Shown: positions 30,256 through 41,463 of the stretch, one piece after another
How the letters are laid out: the number at the start of each line of letters is the position of its first letter
Position numbering within the stretch: position 1 is the first letter of the stretch
From: an uncultured Aurantimonas sp.
GTDB taxonomy: Bacteria; Pseudomonadota; Alphaproteobacteria; Rhizobiales; Rhizobiaceae
NCBI GenBank assembly: GCA_947488615.1
Contig: CANKZU010000020.1
Span: 1-52,898, forward strand
Direction: 5' to 3'
Length of the DNA stretch: 52,898 bases
Made by a program: the position numbers and the translations under genes
The notes under the pieces: generated by a model
Told to the model about the DNA's origin: nothing
Databases searched by the model: none
The model's input: only the letters and a program-made list of their open reading frames with translations

Positions 30256-31308
30256 TCAGGGCGCATCGTCCGCGTATCCGCCGAGCGTATCTTTCACATA
30301 GAGGTCGCCCACCAGCGTCTTGACGATGGCGACGAATGGCACGGCGAGCGCCACGCCGATGAGGCCGAAGAGCAGGCCGAACACCAGTTGTGATCCGAGC
30401 GTCAGCGCCGGGGGCAGGGCGGTCGCCCAGCGTTGGGCCATCGGCTGTGTGACGTTGCTTTCGACGCCCTGGATTACGACGTAGACCAGAAGGCCATTGA
30501 GAGCCATCTGCGGACTGTCGGCAAAGCCCACCAGGACGATCACGACACCCGCAACAAACGGGCCAAGCGTCGGGACGAAAGCCAACAACCCGGCCTGCAG
30601 CGCCAGCAGAAAGGCGTTCGGCATGCCGATGGCCCACAAGCCGACAAGCGAGACCATGAAGACCGTTGCCATGGAGACCGCCTGCCCTGCCAGCCACATC
30701 GTCAATTGGTGCGCGCTGTTGCGTAGCGTCTCGCCAATGCGCTGCCGCCGGGTCGGAGGAAACAGGCTGACGATGCCGCGCCGGTAGAGGTCCGGCTGCC
30801 ACGAGACAAAGATGGCGATGAAAACCACGACGAAGGCGTTGCCGAGACTGCCGAGGATGGCGTAGGCGGCCCGTGATGCGGAGGAAAACAGGCCGGACGC
30901 GCTGGGCAGGATGGTCCCCAGCCCCGGATCGTCCGACTGCCTACCGTCGGCAAAACCGGACTCCTGGAGAAGCTCTGCAAGGCGATCGATCTGCCCGGCC
31001 GCGAGTTGGACGAGATCGTTAAACTGCTGCACGATCACGACACCGCCCCCGATGAAAGCGGCCGCGATCAGCAGCAATAGCAGGAGATAGGCGACCAGAA
31101 GCCCGCCAATGCGCGGAACGCCGGCAAATTCCAGCCCGTAGGCCACGCCGCTGAACGCGGCTGCCAGCAACAGTCCGGCCAGGATCAGGAAGAAGGCCAG
31201 CGAAGCGGTCCAGAATACGAACAGCGCGATGCCGATTGCCGCGACAATTCCGGCGGCAATCACGGTCCGGCGGATGAAGGCCGCCTCGCTTGCTGCTTGT
31301 TCGGTCAT
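30256..31308 (-). CDS. AI-2E family (PerM/TqsA-like) membrane permease
   Basis: A 350-residue protein with about seven to eight hydrophobic segments, in the family order: an N-terminal cluster (about 20-95), a periplasmic-type helical stretch (VQQFNDLVQLAAGQIDRLAE), then a C-terminal cluster with AFVPTLGPFVAGVVIVLVGF and PFVAIVKTLV. The family name comes from an autoinducer-2 exporter, but most members have unknown substrates. The start at MTEQAASEA is preferred over one 48 bases upstream that adds a basic, non-conserved tail. A small palindrome AGTTTG-G-CAAACT (31373-31385) lies in its promoter region. Confidence 0.88.
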   Translation of the reverse strand: MTEQAASEAAFIRRTVIAAGIVAAIGIALFVFWTASLAFFLILAGLLLAAAFSGVAYGLEFAGVPRIGGLLVAYLLLLLLIAAAFIGGGVVIVQQFNDLVQLAAGQIDRLAELLQESGFADGRQSDDPGLGTILPSASGLFSSASRAAYAILGSLGNAFVVVFIAIFVSWQPDLYRRGIVSLFPPTRRQRIGETLRNSAHQLTMWLAGQAVSMATVFMVSLVGLWAIGMPNAFLLALQAGLLAFVPTLGPFVAGVVIVLVGFADSPQMALNGLLVYVVIQGVESNVTQPMAQRWATALPPALTLGSQLVFGLLFGLIGVALAVPFVAIVKTLVGDLYVKDTLGGYADDAP

Positions 31309-31542
31309 GCGAAGGCCTTTGCGACGATGAAGAGGGCGGAGGACGGCTTCGCCCATGCCTTTTAGATTAGAAAGTTTGGCAAACTATTCACTCCACCCGT
31401 AGCCGGGCAAGATTTTCCCGCACCCCGCACCACCGCAGCCGGGGTATCCGCACCCCGGCACCGGGATGGCGCGCTCCTCTCGATTTGAGCTTCGAGGCGA
31501 CGGACGATCTCGGTCTCGTCGGGTCCCGAGGGGCGGTCGCGC

Positions 31543-32223
31543 TCAGCCGTAATCCCGGTCGCCGAAGATCGCCGAACCGACGCGCACGGAGGTGGCGCCG
31601 AAGGCGATCGCCGACTCGAAATCCCCAGACATGCCCATGGACAGCCTGGCAACCCCCGCCTCACCGGCGATCTTGGCGAGCAGCGCGAAATGCGGACCGG
31701 GATTTTCGTCTGCCGGCGGGATGCACATCAGCCCCTCGATCGTCAGCCCATGCTCGGCGCGGCAGCGGGCGACAAAGGCCGCCGCCTCGCCCGGCGCGAT
31801 GCCGGCCTTTTGCGGCTCCTCACCCGTATTGACCTGAACATAGAGGCGCGGATGCCGGTCCTGCTTGACGGCTTCCTTGGCGATCGCCGCGGCGATCTTT
31901 TCCCGATCGACGCTCTCGATGACGTCGAACAGCGCCACCGCCTCGCCGGCCTTGTTCGACTGCAGCGGGCCGATCAGCCGCAACTCGATGTCGGGGAAGC
32001 GTTCGCGCAGGGCCGGCCATTTGGCCTTGGCCTCCTGCACCTTGTTTTCGCCGAAGATCCGCTGGCCTGCGGCGATCACCGGCAGGATCGCCTCCGCGTC
32101 ATAGGTCTTGGAAACCGCCACGAGATCGACCGCGTCCTCGGGCCGACCCGCGTCCTTCGTCGCGGTGGCGATCCGCTCGCACACCGCCCGGTAGCGTTCG
32201 CCTGTCGTGTCGTCCATGCTCAT
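31543..32223 (-). CDS. YggS/PROSC-family PLP-binding homeostasis protein
   Basis: A 226-residue single-domain PLP protein of the YggS/PLPBP family, which buffers pyridoxal phosphate and amino-acid pools. VDLVAVSKTYDAEAI contains the PLP lysine, followed by FGENKVQEAKAKW, LIGPLQSNKA, SMGMSGDFESAIAFGAT and VRVGSAIFG. GGAGG is 8 nt before the ATG at 32223. Divergent from leuS. Confidence 0.93.
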   Translation of the reverse strand: MSMDDTTGERYRAVCERIATATKDAGRPEDAVDLVAVSKTYDAEAILPVIAAGQRIFGENKVQEAKAKWPALRERFPDIELRLIGPLQSNKAGEAVALFDVIESVDREKIAAAIAKEAVKQDRHPRLYVQVNTGEEPQKAGIAPGEAAAFVARCRAEHGLTIEGLMCIPPADENPGPHFALLAKIAGEAGVARLSMGMSGDFESAIAFGATSVRVGSAIFGDRDYG

Positions 32224-32382
32224 CCTTTTTGCCTCCGCGGCGGCATTCAGGGTCGATTTTGCCGCGATTCGGCGAAATCTCGCCGGTTCGTGTTGAACGG
32301 GACGCGAACAACGGAGTAAGTCAAGCCGCATTGCCCACGCCCGACGGCCGCAGATGGCCGCGCCAGGATACCGACCCGCCGC

Positions 32383-35001
32383 ATGTCATCAGAACGCTAC
32401 AACCCCCGCGCATCCGAATCCCGCTGGCAGAAGGCCTGGGAGGAGGCAAAACTCTTCGAGACGCGCACCGACGCCGGGGGCGAGACCTATTACGTCCTCG
32501 AAATGTTTCCCTATCCCTCCGGTCGCATCCATATGGGCCATGTGCGCAACTATGCCATGGGCGACGTGGTGGCGCGCTACAAGCGGGCGAAGGGCTTCAA
32601 CGTCCTGCATCCAATGGGCTGGGACGCCTTCGGCATGCCGGCCGAGAACGCCGCGATGCAGAACAAGGTGCATCCGCGCGAATGGACCTATCAAAACATC
32701 GCGACCATGCGCGGCCAGCTCAAGTCGATGGGCCTGTCGCTGGACTGGAGCAGAGAATTCGCCACCTGCGACGTCGACTATTATCACCGCCAGCAGATGC
32801 TGTTCATCGACTTCCTGGAGCACGGCCTTGCCTATCGCAAGAAGTCGAAGGTCAATTGGGATCCGGTCGACCAGACGGTGCTGGCCAACGAGCAGGTGAT
32901 CGACGGCAAGGGCTGGCGCTCCGGTGCCGAGGTCGAGAGCCGCGAGCTCACCCAGTGGTTCTTCAAGATCACCGACTATGCCGACGATCTCTTGGCCGCC
33001 CTCGACACCCTGCCCGGCTGGCCCGAAAAGGTCCGGCTGATGCAGAAGAACTGGATCGGCCGCTCCGAGGGCCTGTTGGTGCGCTGGGCGCTCGACCCGG
33101 TCACTGCGCCTCAAGGAAACCAGGACGTCACCGTCTTCACCACCCGCCCCGATACGCTGTTCGGCGCATCCTTCATGGCGGTGGCGCCCGATCATCCGTT
33201 GGCGACGGCGGCAGCCAAGGACAATCCGGACGTCCAGGCCTTCATCGCCGCGTGCCGGCGGCAGGGCACCACCGCCGCGGCCCTTGAGACCGCCGAGAAG
33301 AAGGGCATTCCGACCGGGTTTACCGTCACCCATCCCTTCGACGAGACGTGGCAGCTCCCGGTCTATGTGGCGAATTTCGTGCTGATGGACTACGGCACCG
33401 GCGCGATCTTCGGCTGTCCGGCGCATGATCAGCGCGACCTCGACTTCGCCCGTAAATATGATCTGCCGGTGCAGGCGGTCGTGCTCCCGCCGACTGCCGA
33501 TCCCGCACGCTTTGCGATCGGCAACGAGGCCTATGTCGACGACGGCACGATCTTCCATTCGCGCTTCCTCGACGGCCTCTCGCCCGACGCCGCTTTCGAG
33601 ACGGTGGCGGCAAAGCTCGAGACGACCGACCTGTTCGGGGCGCCGCAGGCCGAGCGCCAGGTCAATTTCCGCCTGCGCGACTGGGGCATCTCGCGCCAGC
33701 GCTATTGGGGCTGCCCGATCCCGGTGCTGCATTGCGAGGCTTGCGGCGTCGTACCGGAGGCCAAGGAAAACCTGCCGGTCAAGCTTCCCGACGACATCGA
33801 CTTCGACAAGCCCGGCAACCCGCTCGACCGGCACCCGACCTGGCGCGACGCCACCTGCCCGCAATGCGGCGGCAAGGCGCGGCGCGAGACCGACACGATG
33901 GACACTTTTGTCGATTCCTCGTGGTATTTCGCCCGCTTCACCGCGCCCCATGCCGACGCGCCAACCGACCCGCAGGCCGCCAACGCCTGGCTGCCGGTCG
34001 ACCAGTATATCGGCGGCATCGAGCACGCGATCCTGCATCTTCTCTATTCGCGCTTTTTCGTCCGGGCGATGCGGGCTTGCGGCCATCTGGATCTCGACGA
34101 GCCGTTCAAGGGCCTGTTCACCCAAGGCATGGTAGTCCACGAAACCTATCGCGAGGGCCGTGAATGGGTGCCCCCGGCCGAGGTGGCGATCGCGGAAGGC
34201 GAGAGCGGCCGCGTCGCGACCCGCATCGCGACCGGCGCGCGATTGGAAATCGGCGGCATCGAAAAGATGTCGAAATCGAAGAAGAACGTCGTTGATCCGG
34301 ACGACATCATCGCCTCCTACGGCGCAGATACCGCGCGCTGGTTCATGCTGTCGGACTCGCCGCCTGACCGCGACGTCATCTGGACGGAGGCCGGCGTCGA
34401 GGGCGCTTATCGCTTCGTGCAGCGGCTATGGCGCCTCGTGGGCGATACGGCGCCACGCCTTGTCGGCGCGCCGGAGCAAGGCTCCGGCGACAATGCATCC
34501 GTGCTGACGATCCGCCGCGCGGCGCACCGCACGGCGGCAGGCGTTGCCGACGACATCGAACGGCTGGCCTTCAACAAGGCAGTGGCGCGGATCTACGAAC
34601 TGCTCAACACGCTCGCCGCGTCCCTTCCCAAGGTCTCCGGCGACAGCGATCCAGCCCTGAAGGGCGCGGCGCGCGAGGCGCTGTCGATTCTGGTCCGCCT
34701 GATCGCGCCGATGATGCCGCATCTGGCCGAGGCGTGCTGGGCCGAATTGGGCGAGCTAGGGCTTGCCGCCGCGGCGCCCTGGCCGAGCGTTGACCCGACG
34801 CTTTTGCGCGACGATACGGTCACGCTGCCGGTCCAGATCAACGGTAAGAAGCGCGGCGACTTGACCATGCCGGTCGGGGCCGGCAAACCTGACGTGGAGC
34901 AAGCGGCGTTGGCGCTCGACTTCGTCCAGTCGGCGCTGGCCGGCAACGCGCCGAAGCGTATCGTGGTCGTGCCCGGGAGAATCGTCAATGTCGTCCTCTG
35001 A
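32383..35001 (+). CDS. leuS: Leucyl-tRNA synthetase
   Basis: An 872-residue class I aminoacyl-tRNA synthetase charging tRNA-Leu. The HIGH-type motif is HMGH (residues 50-53, in [13 protein letters not shown]) and the KMSKS motif is at about 630-634 ([10 protein letters not shown]). The editing (CP1) domain is present ([28 protein letters not shown]) and the zinc-like region has CEACG and CPQCG. First of a leuS-lptE-holA operon; lptE starts 14 nt before its end. Confidence 0.97.
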   Translation: MSSERYNPRASESRWQKAWEEAKLFETRTDAGGETYYVLEMFPYPSGRIHMGHVRNYAMGDVVARYKRAKGFNVLHPMGWDAFGMPAENAAMQNKVHPREWTYQNIATMRGQLKSMGLSLDWSREFATCDVDYYHRQQMLFIDFLEHGLAYRKKSKVNWDPVDQTVLANEQVIDGKGWRSGAEVESRELTQWFFKITDYADDLLAALDTLPGWPEKVRLMQKNWIGRSEGLLVRWALDPVTAPQGNQDVTVFTTRPDTLFGASFMAVAPDHPLATAAAKDNPDVQAFIAACRRQGTTAAALETAEKKGIPTGFTVTHPFDETWQLPVYVANFVLMDYGTGAIFGCPAHDQRDLDFARKYDLPVQAVVLPPTADPARFAIGNEAYVDDGTIFHSRFLDGLSPDAAFETVAAKLETTDLFGAPQAERQVNFRLRDWGISRQRYWGCPIPVLHCEACGVVPEAKENLPVKLPDDIDFDKPGNPLDRHPTWRDATCPQCGGKARRETDTMDTFVDSSWYFARFTAPHADAPTDPQAANAWLPVDQYIGGIEHAILHLLYSRFFVRAMRACGHLDLDEPFKGLFTQGMVVHETYREGREWVPPAEVAIAEGESGRVATRIATGARLEIGGIEKMSKSKKNVVDPDDIIASYGADTARWFMLSDSPPDRDVIWTEAGVEGAYRFVQRLWRLVGDTAPRLVGAPEQGSGDNASVLTIRRAAHRTAAGVADDIERLAFNKAVARIYELLNTLAASLPKVSGDSDPALKGAAREALSILVRLIAPMMPHLAEACWAELGELGLAAAAPWPSVDPTLLRDDTVTLPVQINGKKRGDLTMPVGAGKPDVEQAALALDFVQSALAGNAPKRIVVVPGRIVNVVL

Positions 35002-35536
35002 TCCGCTTCGATCACGCGCCCTTGTCGCCGTCGGCCTTGCCTTGGTGGCCCTGGCCCTGCCGGCCTGCACCGCCCGCCCGCTTTATGCGTCCGCCGACAA
35101 TTCGAGCATGTTGGCGCCGGGCGGCGCCTTGGCGGCGCTGCGAGGACGGATCGCGGTCTCCGAAGCCGGTTCGCGGACCGACCAGATCGTCCGTAATGCC
35201 CTCCTGTCGCGCCTGAACCAGGGAACGCGGGTGGCTCAGCCGCTCTACGAGGTCCGCCTCACCGTCAGCGGCAGCGAAACCGGCATCGCCATCGAATCGG
35301 GAGGCGCGCTCAGCTCCGCCCTCTACCGCGTGACCGCGAAATACGAACTTGCCCGGCTCTCGGACAATCAAGTTGTCGACACGGCCAGCCGCACGGCGAC
35401 GGTTCCCTTCGATCGGACCGCGCAGCTGTATCAAACTCAGCGCGCGCTGATCGACGCGCGCCAGCAGGCGGGCGAGGACGTCGCGGCCCAGCTCGAGATT
35501 GCCCTCGTGCGCACGCTCGAAAGGGCCGGCGTCTGA
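34988..35536 (+). CDS. lptE: LPS assembly lipoprotein LptE
   Basis: A 182-residue lipoprotein; signal peptide with lipobox ALPAC at about residues 23-27, then a compact domain with [30 protein letters not shown] and [16 protein letters not shown], in the LptE family pattern. LptE plugs the LptD barrel and helps insert lipopolysaccharide into the outer leaflet. It overlaps leuS by 14 nt, and its position between leuS and holA supports the call, since the sequence family diverges strongly. Confidence 0.85.
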   Translation: MSSSDPLRSRALVAVGLALVALALPACTARPLYASADNSSMLAPGGALAALRGRIAVSEAGSRTDQIVRNALLSRLNQGTRVAQPLYEVRLTVSGSETGIAIESGGALSSALYRVTAKYELARLSDNQVVDTASRTATVPFDRTAQLYQTQRALIDARQQAGEDVAAQLEIALVRTLERAGV

Positions 35537-35617
35537 CGGCAAGGACCGTCACCGGCGGGCAGGGCACCGAATGATGAAGGAAATTGGCGCGACACATCGC
35601 AAGGACGGACGCGGATA

Positions 35618-36667
35618 ATGGCGCAAAAGAAGGCGGGCGAGGTCGAGGCGTTCCTCTCGCGTCCCGATTTTTCGTTTCCGGTCATCCTGCTTTACGGTCC
35701 CGATCCGGGCCTCGTCGCCGAACGCTCCGCCAAGATTGCCGAGATGTCCGGCGTCGACCGCAACGACCCCTTCGCGGCGGTGACGCTTTCGGCCGACGAG
35801 CTGGAGAAGGATATCGGCCGGCTCTATGACGAGGCCCGGACCGTCTCGCTGTTCGGCGGACGCCGTCTCATTCGAGTGCGTGGCGCAGGCGCCGGCAAGG
35901 GTCTGGCGGAAGCAATCGGCGAACTCGCCGCTTCGCAGCTCGAAGGCGCCCTCGTCATCCTCGAAGCCGGCGATCTCAAGAAGAGCGCCGCGCTTCGCAA
36001 CAACGTCGAGCGCGGACGATACGCCATGGCGCTGCCCTGCTATCAGGACGAGGGCCGGGCGATCGACAGGATGATCGACGAGGAACTCGGTCAAAGCGGG
36101 CTGTCGATCGACCGCGAGGCGCGTGACGAACTGCGCGCCCGCCTTGGGGCCAATCGCCTTGCCTCCCGCGGCGAGGTTCGCAAGCTCTGTCTCTACGCTT
36201 TGGGCGTGCCATCGGTGACCGAGGCCGACGTGCGAGCCATCGTCGGCGACGTCTCGGCGGATACGCTGGAAGAGACCATCGACGCCGCGGCGAGCGGCGA
36301 CGTCAAGCGCCTGCCGCATCTCATCGACCGGCTGGTGTCCGCCGGCACCGCCACCTTCCAGCTGCACCAGAATCTGTTGCGCTATTTCCAGCAGCTGCAG
36401 ACCATGCGCGAAATGATCGAACGCGGCGGCGAGCCGATCGGGCGCGTGGTCGAGCGGCGACGGCCGCATTTCCGGCGCAAGGCCGCTCTCGAGGCCGCGC
36501 TGGCGGCCTGGCCGCTGGACGCGATCACCGCCATTCTCCAGCGGATCGAGCGGGATATCCTGACAAGCCGCAGGGAAGGCGGACTCGCCTTGACGATCAC
36601 CCAAAAAACCTTGCTCGACATCGCGGTGGAGGCGGCACGGTTGCGCGCCCGGGGCCCACGCGCCTGA
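35618..36667 (+). CDS. holA: DNA polymerase III subunit delta
   Basis: A 349-residue HolA, the clamp-loader wrench that opens the beta sliding clamp. The N-terminal FPVILLYGPDPGLVAERSAK resembles a degenerate P-loop region, followed by DPFAAVTLSADELEKD and the C-terminal helical collar (FQLHQNLLRYFQQLQTMREM). Position between lptE and parB is the standard alphaproteobacterial arrangement. It converges on parB, with a parS-like site in the 72-bp gap. Confidence 0.9.
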   Translation: MAQKKAGEVEAFLSRPDFSFPVILLYGPDPGLVAERSAKIAEMSGVDRNDPFAAVTLSADELEKDIGRLYDEARTVSLFGGRRLIRVRGAGAGKGLAEAIGELAASQLEGALVILEAGDLKKSAALRNNVERGRYAMALPCYQDEGRAIDRMIDEELGQSGLSIDREARDELRARLGANRLASRGEVRKLCLYALGVPSVTEADVRAIVGDVSADTLEETIDAAASGDVKRLPHLIDRLVSAGTATFQLHQNLLRYFQQLQTMREMIERGGEPIGRVVERRRPHFRRKAALEAALAAWPLDAITAILQRIERDILTSRREGGLALTITQKTLLDIAVEAARLRARGPRA

Positions 36668-36699
36668 CACCAGGCCGGGCAACGTCGAACGCCATCCTT

Positions 36700-36715
36700 T
36701 GTCTCACGTGAGTCG
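36700..36715. promoter_or_regulatory. Divergent parS-like site between holA and parB
   Basis: TGTCTCACGTGAGTCG keeps the CACGTG core but departs from the consensus at four positions. It shares the GTGAGTC right half with the sites at 41927 and 45736. In the intergenic gap 3' of both holA and parB. Confidence 0.5.
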
Positions 36716-36739
36716 TGCGGCCAACCCGGACGCGGTGGC

Positions 36740-37714
36740 TTAGAGCCCCCGCACCCGCGGCGTCTGTTCAACCCGGCGTTGTGTCCGCGTCTGCAACCGA
36801 CCACAAATCTCGTCGAGCTGCTCGAGATCGGCATAGTCGATGCGGATCGATCCGCGCTCCCCATCGACGCGGATTTCCACCGCCATTCCGAGCGCCTGCG
36901 CCAAAAGATTCTCCAGCGCCACGACATCGGCATCGCGCTCGGCAGCCGCCTTGCGCTTACCTTTGCGCGCGGGCTTGAGCGGTCGGTCGTCCACCGTCTC
37001 GGCGGGTTTGCGAGCGAGATCCTCAGCCTCGCGCACACTCAGGCCCCGCGACACGATTTCATTCGCCAGCGCGAGCGGATCATCGGCGGTCACGACGGTC
37101 CGCGCCGCGCCGGGCGACAGCGTACCGGCGACTACCATGCCGCGTACTTCCTCCGGCAATTTCAGCAACCGGAGCGTGTTGGCTACGTGGCTGCGGCTCT
37201 TGCCGAGCACGTCGGCGAGATCGGACTGGGTGTAGCCGTGTTCATCGATCAGCGTCTCGTAGGCCTGAGCCTCCTCGACCGCGTTGAGATCGGCGCGTTG
37301 GACGTTTTCGATGATCGCGATTTCCAGCGACTGACGATCGCCGATGTCACGCAGTACGACCGGGACCTCGCTGAGGCCGGCGGCCCTGGCGGCGCGCCAG
37401 CGCCGTTCGCCGGCGACGATCTCGAACGATTCCGGCTGGCCCGGCTTGGGACGCAGCAGCAGCGGCTGGACGACGCCATGATTCCTGATCGAGGCGGCAA
37501 GATCGTTGAGATCGGCCTCGTCGAAGCGGCGGCGCGGATTGTTGGGATTGGGCGAGATCCTGTCCAGGGCGACGAAGCGCTCGGCCGAGATCGCAGCCGG
37601 CGCTGCCTCCGAACCGCCATAGCCGGGCATCGGCCGCGGCGGCACGACACCGCCCGTCCCGATCAGCGAGGCGAGGCCGCGTCCCAGCCGCTGCCGCGAT
37701 TTGTCTTCGTTCAT
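36740..37714 (-). CDS. parB: Chromosome partitioning protein ParB
   Basis: A 324-residue ParB/Spo0J. The CTP-binding region contains GERRWRAARAAG and the conserved ENVQR; the HTH is TQSDLADVLGKSRSHVANTL followed by RLLKLP; the C-terminal dimerisation part is present. It recognises the parS palindromes and clamps on DNA as a CTPase. The start MNEDKSRQRLGRGLASL matches the family, with GAGACGAGG just upstream; 24 extra codons further upstream are rejected. Downstream of parA with a 76-bp gap. Confidence 0.97.
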   Translation of the reverse strand: MNEDKSRQRLGRGLASLIGTGGVVPPRPMPGYGGSEAAPAAISAERFVALDRISPNPNNPRRRFDEADLNDLAASIRNHGVVQPLLLRPKPGQPESFEIVAGERRWRAARAAGLSEVPVVLRDIGDRQSLEIAIIENVQRADLNAVEEAQAYETLIDEHGYTQSDLADVLGKSRSHVANTLRLLKLPEEVRGMVVAGTLSPGAARTVVTADDPLALANEIVSRGLSVREAEDLARKPAETVDDRPLKPARKGKRKAAAERDADVVALENLLAQALGMAVEIRVDGERGSIRIDYADLEQLDEICGRLQTRTQRRVEQTPRVRGL

Positions 37715-37790
37715 CCTCGTCTCCCCGCCTTTATCGGTCCGGTTTCCGGGAAAATCCACCCTGGGAGGCGGTCCGCCATCGCGCACCCCG

Positions 37791-38600
37791 TCACGCGGCC
37801 ACCAGTCGTCGCTCGCGCTGAATGATTTCCGAGGCCAGGCGGATATAGGCCTGACTGCCCGGACATTTCATGTCGTAGAGAACCACGGGTTTACCGAAAG
37901 ACGGCGCTTCCGATACCCGTACATTGCGCGGGATGATCGTCTCGTAGACATGTTCGCCCATATAGGAGCGCACGTCCCGAACCACCTGCGCCGCCAGATT
38001 GTTACGCCCGTCATACATCGTCAAGACGATCCCGTGCAGTGCCAATGTCGGGTTCAGCGTATCGCGAACCTGCTCGACCGTCTGCAGCAACTGGCTGAGA
38101 CCTTCCAGCGCGAAGAATTCGCATTGCAGCGGCACGAGGATCGAATCCGCCGCCGCCATGGCGTTGATCGTCAGGAGATTCAGGGACGGCGGGCAATCGA
38201 TCAGGACGAAATCGAACAGCGGCGTGTCGACCTGATGGAAATGCAGGGCGTCGCGCAACCGGTAGGCGCGGCCCGTCGCCCCGGAAATCTCCATCTCCAG
38301 GCCCAGGAGGTCGAGCGTCGACGGGATGATCGACAGGCTCGGCACCGCCGTCGCCGTAGCGGCCTCGGTGATCGAGGCCGCCTCCATCAGCACGTCGTAG
38401 GAGGAGACGTCACGGTCGTCCTTTTCGATCCCGAGCCCGGTCGAGGCATTGCCCTGGGGATCGAGATCGATGAGCAGCGTCCGCTTGCCGATCGCGGCGA
38501 GCGCGGTGGCGAGATTGATGGCGGTCGTGGTCTTGCCGACACCGCCTTTTTGGTTGGCTATGGTGATGATCCGCATCGGCTGCCCGCTAATCGCATCCAT
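37791..38600 (-). CDS. parA: Chromosome partitioning ATPase ParA
   Basis: A 269-residue deviant Walker-type ATPase that moves ParB-parS complexes. The Walker A motif KGGVGKTT is at residues 18-25, with DLDPQGNASTGLG and the later DCPPSLNLLTINA. GGGAGG is 6 nt before the ATG at 38600, favouring that start over a methionine eight codons downstream. Between rsmG and parB in the conserved block. Confidence 0.97.
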   Translation of the reverse strand: MDAISGQPMRIITIANQKGGVGKTTTAINLATALAAIGKRTLLIDLDPQGNASTGLGIEKDDRDVSSYDVLMEAASITEAATATAVPSLSIIPSTLDLLGLEMEISGATGRAYRLRDALHFHQVDTPLFDFVLIDCPPSLNLLTINAMAAADSILVPLQCEFFALEGLSQLLQTVEQVRDTLNPTLALHGIVLTMYDGRNNLAAQVVRDVRSYMGEHVYETIIPRNVRVSEAPSFGKPVVLYDMKCPGSQAYIRLASEIIQRERRLVAA

Positions 38601-38708
38601 CGGTCGCCTCCCGCATCGTTACGATGGCCGCTCTCTCGCCAGCCCTCGCGGCCCCGTCCGAAGCCCCGCCGGAATGAAGGTCCCGGCCCCGCGGGAGCAT
38701 GGCGTAGC

Positions 38709-39440
38709 CTAACGCCGCGCGATGTTACCGATGTCGAGGATGACCGAACCATCCTCAAGGTTCGATTCATGCTTTACCACGGTGAATCGCCAATGGGCAG
38801 CCGCTTGGTTAATTTCCTGTTCATGACTGCGGCCCTTTTGAAAAAAGCACCGCGCCGACGTCCGGATATGTGGCGCCACCATCGCCAACAGCTCCGGGAG
38901 CGGCGCCAGAGCGCGCGCGGTGACCAGATCCGCCGCTGCCAGCGCCGCGCCGCAATCCGCGATCCGCGCGGCGTGAACCGTTCCGCCGACACCGGTTCCG
39001 CGTTGGACGGCGCGCAGGAAAGCGGCCTTTTTGGCGTTGCTCTCGACCAGATCGACGGCGCCGCCTTGGTCCGCCCGCAACGCCGCCACGACGAAGCCGG
39101 GCAGACCTGCGCCGGAACCCAAATCGACGCAGCGCTGAAACGGCGGCAGCAGGCGCTCCAGCACCAGCGAATCAGAGATGTGGCGCGACCAGACATCGCC
39201 GATCGTCGCCGGAGCGACCAGATTAATGCGGCGCTGCCACTCGGTCAGCAGGGCGACATATTGATCCAGACGCGCCAACGTTTCACGTGAAACATCGTGG
39301 GTTTCAATAAAATGAGCGCGCCCCTCCGCCTGCTGTGACGCCACTTCAGCGGGACGCGGTGCCGCCTTGCGCTTTGGCTTGGCCACCAGCTCGCGCTTCG
39401 GCGGAAAAGGCGCCCGCTCACGCCGCACGAACGACCTCAC
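38709..39440 (-). CDS. rsmG: 16S rRNA (guanine-N7) methyltransferase RsmG
   Basis: A 243-residue GidB/RsmG, methylating G527 of 16S rRNA. The core starts at [20 protein letters not shown] and continues [20 protein letters not shown] (SAM site). The N-terminal start is uncertain: a GTG at 39440 overlaps the mnmG end by 23 nt, while a GTG at 39386 would give 225 residues; neither has a strong ribosome binding site, and the first ~40 residues look non-conserved. A parS site is embedded in the codons for VSRET (residues 50-54). Confidence 0.92.
   Translation of the reverse strand: MRSFVRRERAPFPPKRELVAKPKRKAAPRPAEVASQQAEGRAHFIETHDVSRETLARLDQYVALLTEWQRRINLVAPATIGDVWSRHISDSLVLERLLPPFQRCVDLGSGAGLPGFVVAALRADQGGAVDLVESNAKKAAFLRAVQRGTGVGGTVHAARIADCGAALAAADLVTARALAPLPELLAMVAPHIRTSARCFFQKGRSHEQEINQAAAHWRFTVVKHESNLEDGSVILDIGNIARR
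39279..39294. promoter_or_regulatory. parS site inside rsmG
   Basis: CGTTTCACGTGAAACA holds the complete 14-bp palindrome GTTTCACGTGAAAC; only the outermost base differs from the 16-bp consensus. Adjacent to parAB and about 10 kb from the inferred oriC, the classic position of the alphaproteobacterial centromere. Confidence 0.9.
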
Positions 39441-41307
39441 TTCGCCGCATGGCGACGAGAATCAGAGCGAGAGCGGCGGGCGTCATCCCATCGATCCGTT
39501 CGGCTTCGGCAATCGAGGTCGGGCGACGGGCCATCAGCTTTTGTCGCAATTCGTTAGACAAGCCGGTGAGAGCAGAAAAGTCGAGGTCGTTCGGGATCGT
39601 GCGGTTCTCGTCCCGGCGCAGACGCTCCTGATCGCGCCGCTGGCGGTCCAGATAGACATCGTAGCCTGCTTCGATCTCGATCCGCTCCCGGAACGGCCCA
39701 GCGATATTCGCGAACTCCGGCCAGATCGCGGTCAGCCGGTCCAGATCGATTTCGGGTTGTGAGAGCAGCTGCCAAGCTGATCGCCGGCGCCCGTCCTGAT
39801 TGACTGATAGCCCATGTCGCTGGGCTTCGGACGGCGTCAGCTGGGCGGCTTCCAGCAGCGCGCGCGCCTTGGCGAGCGCCGCCTCGCTTTGCTCGAAGGT
39901 CTGGCGGCGTTCCGCGTCGACAATGCCGAGCGACAGGCCGAGCGGCGTCAACCGGCGGTCGGCGTTGTCGGCCCGGAGCGACAGGCGGAATTCGGCCCGC
40001 GAGGTAAACATCCGATACGGCTCGGACACCCCTGTGCGGGTAAGATCGTCGATCATCACGCCGATATAGGCGTCGGCCCGCCCGATGCCGACGGCCTCCG
40101 CGCCGCCGGCAAGCCGCGCCGCGTTGATCCCGGCGACGATCCCCTGCGCCGCTGCTTCCTCGTAGCCCGTCGTGCCGTTGATCTGGCCGGCGAGGAACAG
40201 ACCTTCGGCGCGCCGGACCGCAAGGTGGCGATCGAGCTCGCGCGGATCGACATGATCGTATTCGATGGCGTAGCCAGGCTTGAGCACATCCACCTGCTCC
40301 AATCCCGGGATCGAGCGCAGGAATTGCAACTGCACGTCCTCGGGCAGCGAGGTCGACACGCCATTCGGGTAGACCGTGTCGTCATCGAGCCCCTCCGGCT
40401 CGAGGAAGATCTGATGGCCGTCGCGGTCGCCGAACTTGACGATCTTGTCCTCGATCGAGGGACAATAGCGCGGCCCGGCACCCTCGATGCGGCCGGAATA
40501 GAGCGCCGACCGGCCGATATTTTCCCGGATGATCCGGTGGGTCTCTGGCGTCGTCCGGGTGATCCCGCAATCGATCTGCCGGTTGGTAATCGCCTTCGTC
40601 AGATAGGAAAACGGAACCGGCTCGGCGTCCGGGGCCTGCCGGTCGAGCCCGCTCCAGTCGATCGTACGGCCGTCGAGCCGCGCCGGCGTGCCGGTCTTCA
40701 GCCGACCCAGCGTCAGGCCAAGCCGCTTCAGCGTTCCCGAAAGGCCCGTCGAGGGATCCTCGCCCATGCGCCCGGCTGGGATCGTCCGGTCCCCGATATG
40801 GATCAGACCCGACAGGAACGTCCCTGTGGTCAACACCACGGCCCGGCATTGGATAGTGCGGCCGTCGCCGAGGACCACGCCGGTCACCCGATTCCGCTCG
40901 TCCAGGACAAGCTCGGCGACATCGCCTTCGACCACGTCGAGACCGGTATGGGCCTTGATCGCCGCCTGCATCGCCTCGCGGTAAAGCCGCCGGTCGGCCT
41001 GGGTCCGCGGTCCGCGCACGGCGGGCCCCTTGCGCCGGTTGAGCAGGCGAAACTGGATGCCGGCAGCGTCGGCAACCTGGCCCATCAAGCCACCCAACGC
41101 GTCGATCTCGCGCACGAGATGGCCCTTGCCGATACCGCCGATCGCCGGATTGCAGCTCATCGCGCCGATCGTATCGAAGCGGTGGGTGACCAGCGCGGTT
41201 CGAGCCCCGGCCCGCGCCGCAGCGCTGGCCGCCTCGCAGCCGGCATGGCCGCCGCCGATGATGACGACGTCGTAGTCGGACGTGGCGGGGAGGGACGGAT
41301 CGCGCAT
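39418..41307 (-). CDS. mnmG: tRNA uridine-5-carboxymethylaminomethyl modification enzyme MnmG
   Basis: A 629-residue FAD protein (GidA) that works with MnmE to modify U34 of several tRNAs. The FAD dinucleotide motif is [14 protein letters not shown] near the N-terminus; also [20 protein letters not shown] and the later [16 protein letters not shown]. The start [15 protein letters not shown] is chosen; 23 codons upstream of it look unrelated. Its end overlaps rsmG if the longer rsmG is used. Confidence 0.96.
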   Translation of the reverse strand: MRDPSLPATSDYDVVIIGGGHAGCEAASAAARAGARTALVTHRFDTIGAMSCNPAIGGIGKGHLVREIDALGGLMGQVADAAGIQFRLLNRRKGPAVRGPRTQADRRLYREAMQAAIKAHTGLDVVEGDVAELVLDERNRVTGVVLGDGRTIQCRAVVLTTGTFLSGLIHIGDRTIPAGRMGEDPSTGLSGTLKRLGLTLGRLKTGTPARLDGRTIDWSGLDRQAPDAEPVPFSYLTKAITNRQIDCGITRTTPETHRIIRENIGRSALYSGRIEGAGPRYCPSIEDKIVKFGDRDGHQIFLEPEGLDDDTVYPNGVSTSLPEDVQLQFLRSIPGLEQVDVLKPGYAIEYDHVDPRELDRHLAVRRAEGLFLAGQINGTTGYEEAAAQGIVAGINAARLAGGAEAVGIGRADAYIGVMIDDLTRTGVSEPYRMFTSRAEFRLSLRADNADRRLTPLGLSLGIVDAERRQTFEQSEAALAKARALLEAAQLTPSEAQRHGLSVNQDGRRRSAWQLLSQPEIDLDRLTAIWPEFANIAGPFRERIEIEAGYDVYLDRQRRDQERLRRDENRTIPNDLDFSALTGLSNELRQKLMARRPTSIAEAERIDGMTPAALALILVAMRRSEVVRAA

Positions 41308-41463
41308 GGGTCTCGGATACTGGTTGGGCGGGACGGGGGTGACGGCCAGGAAAGGGGCTTCGGCACCGACAGCCAAACATTTTTTGCGGTGAAGACAAGC
41401 CTATAAAGGCTCCATCGCTCGGAGACAACGCAAGCGGAAATGCGGCAACAAGCCCGCTTGTCC

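Noticed and set aside
41397..41412. AGCCT-TTAT-AGGCT hairpin between mnmE and mnmG as a terminator
   Set aside because: Only 5 bp and no T tract on the minus strand; probably chance.
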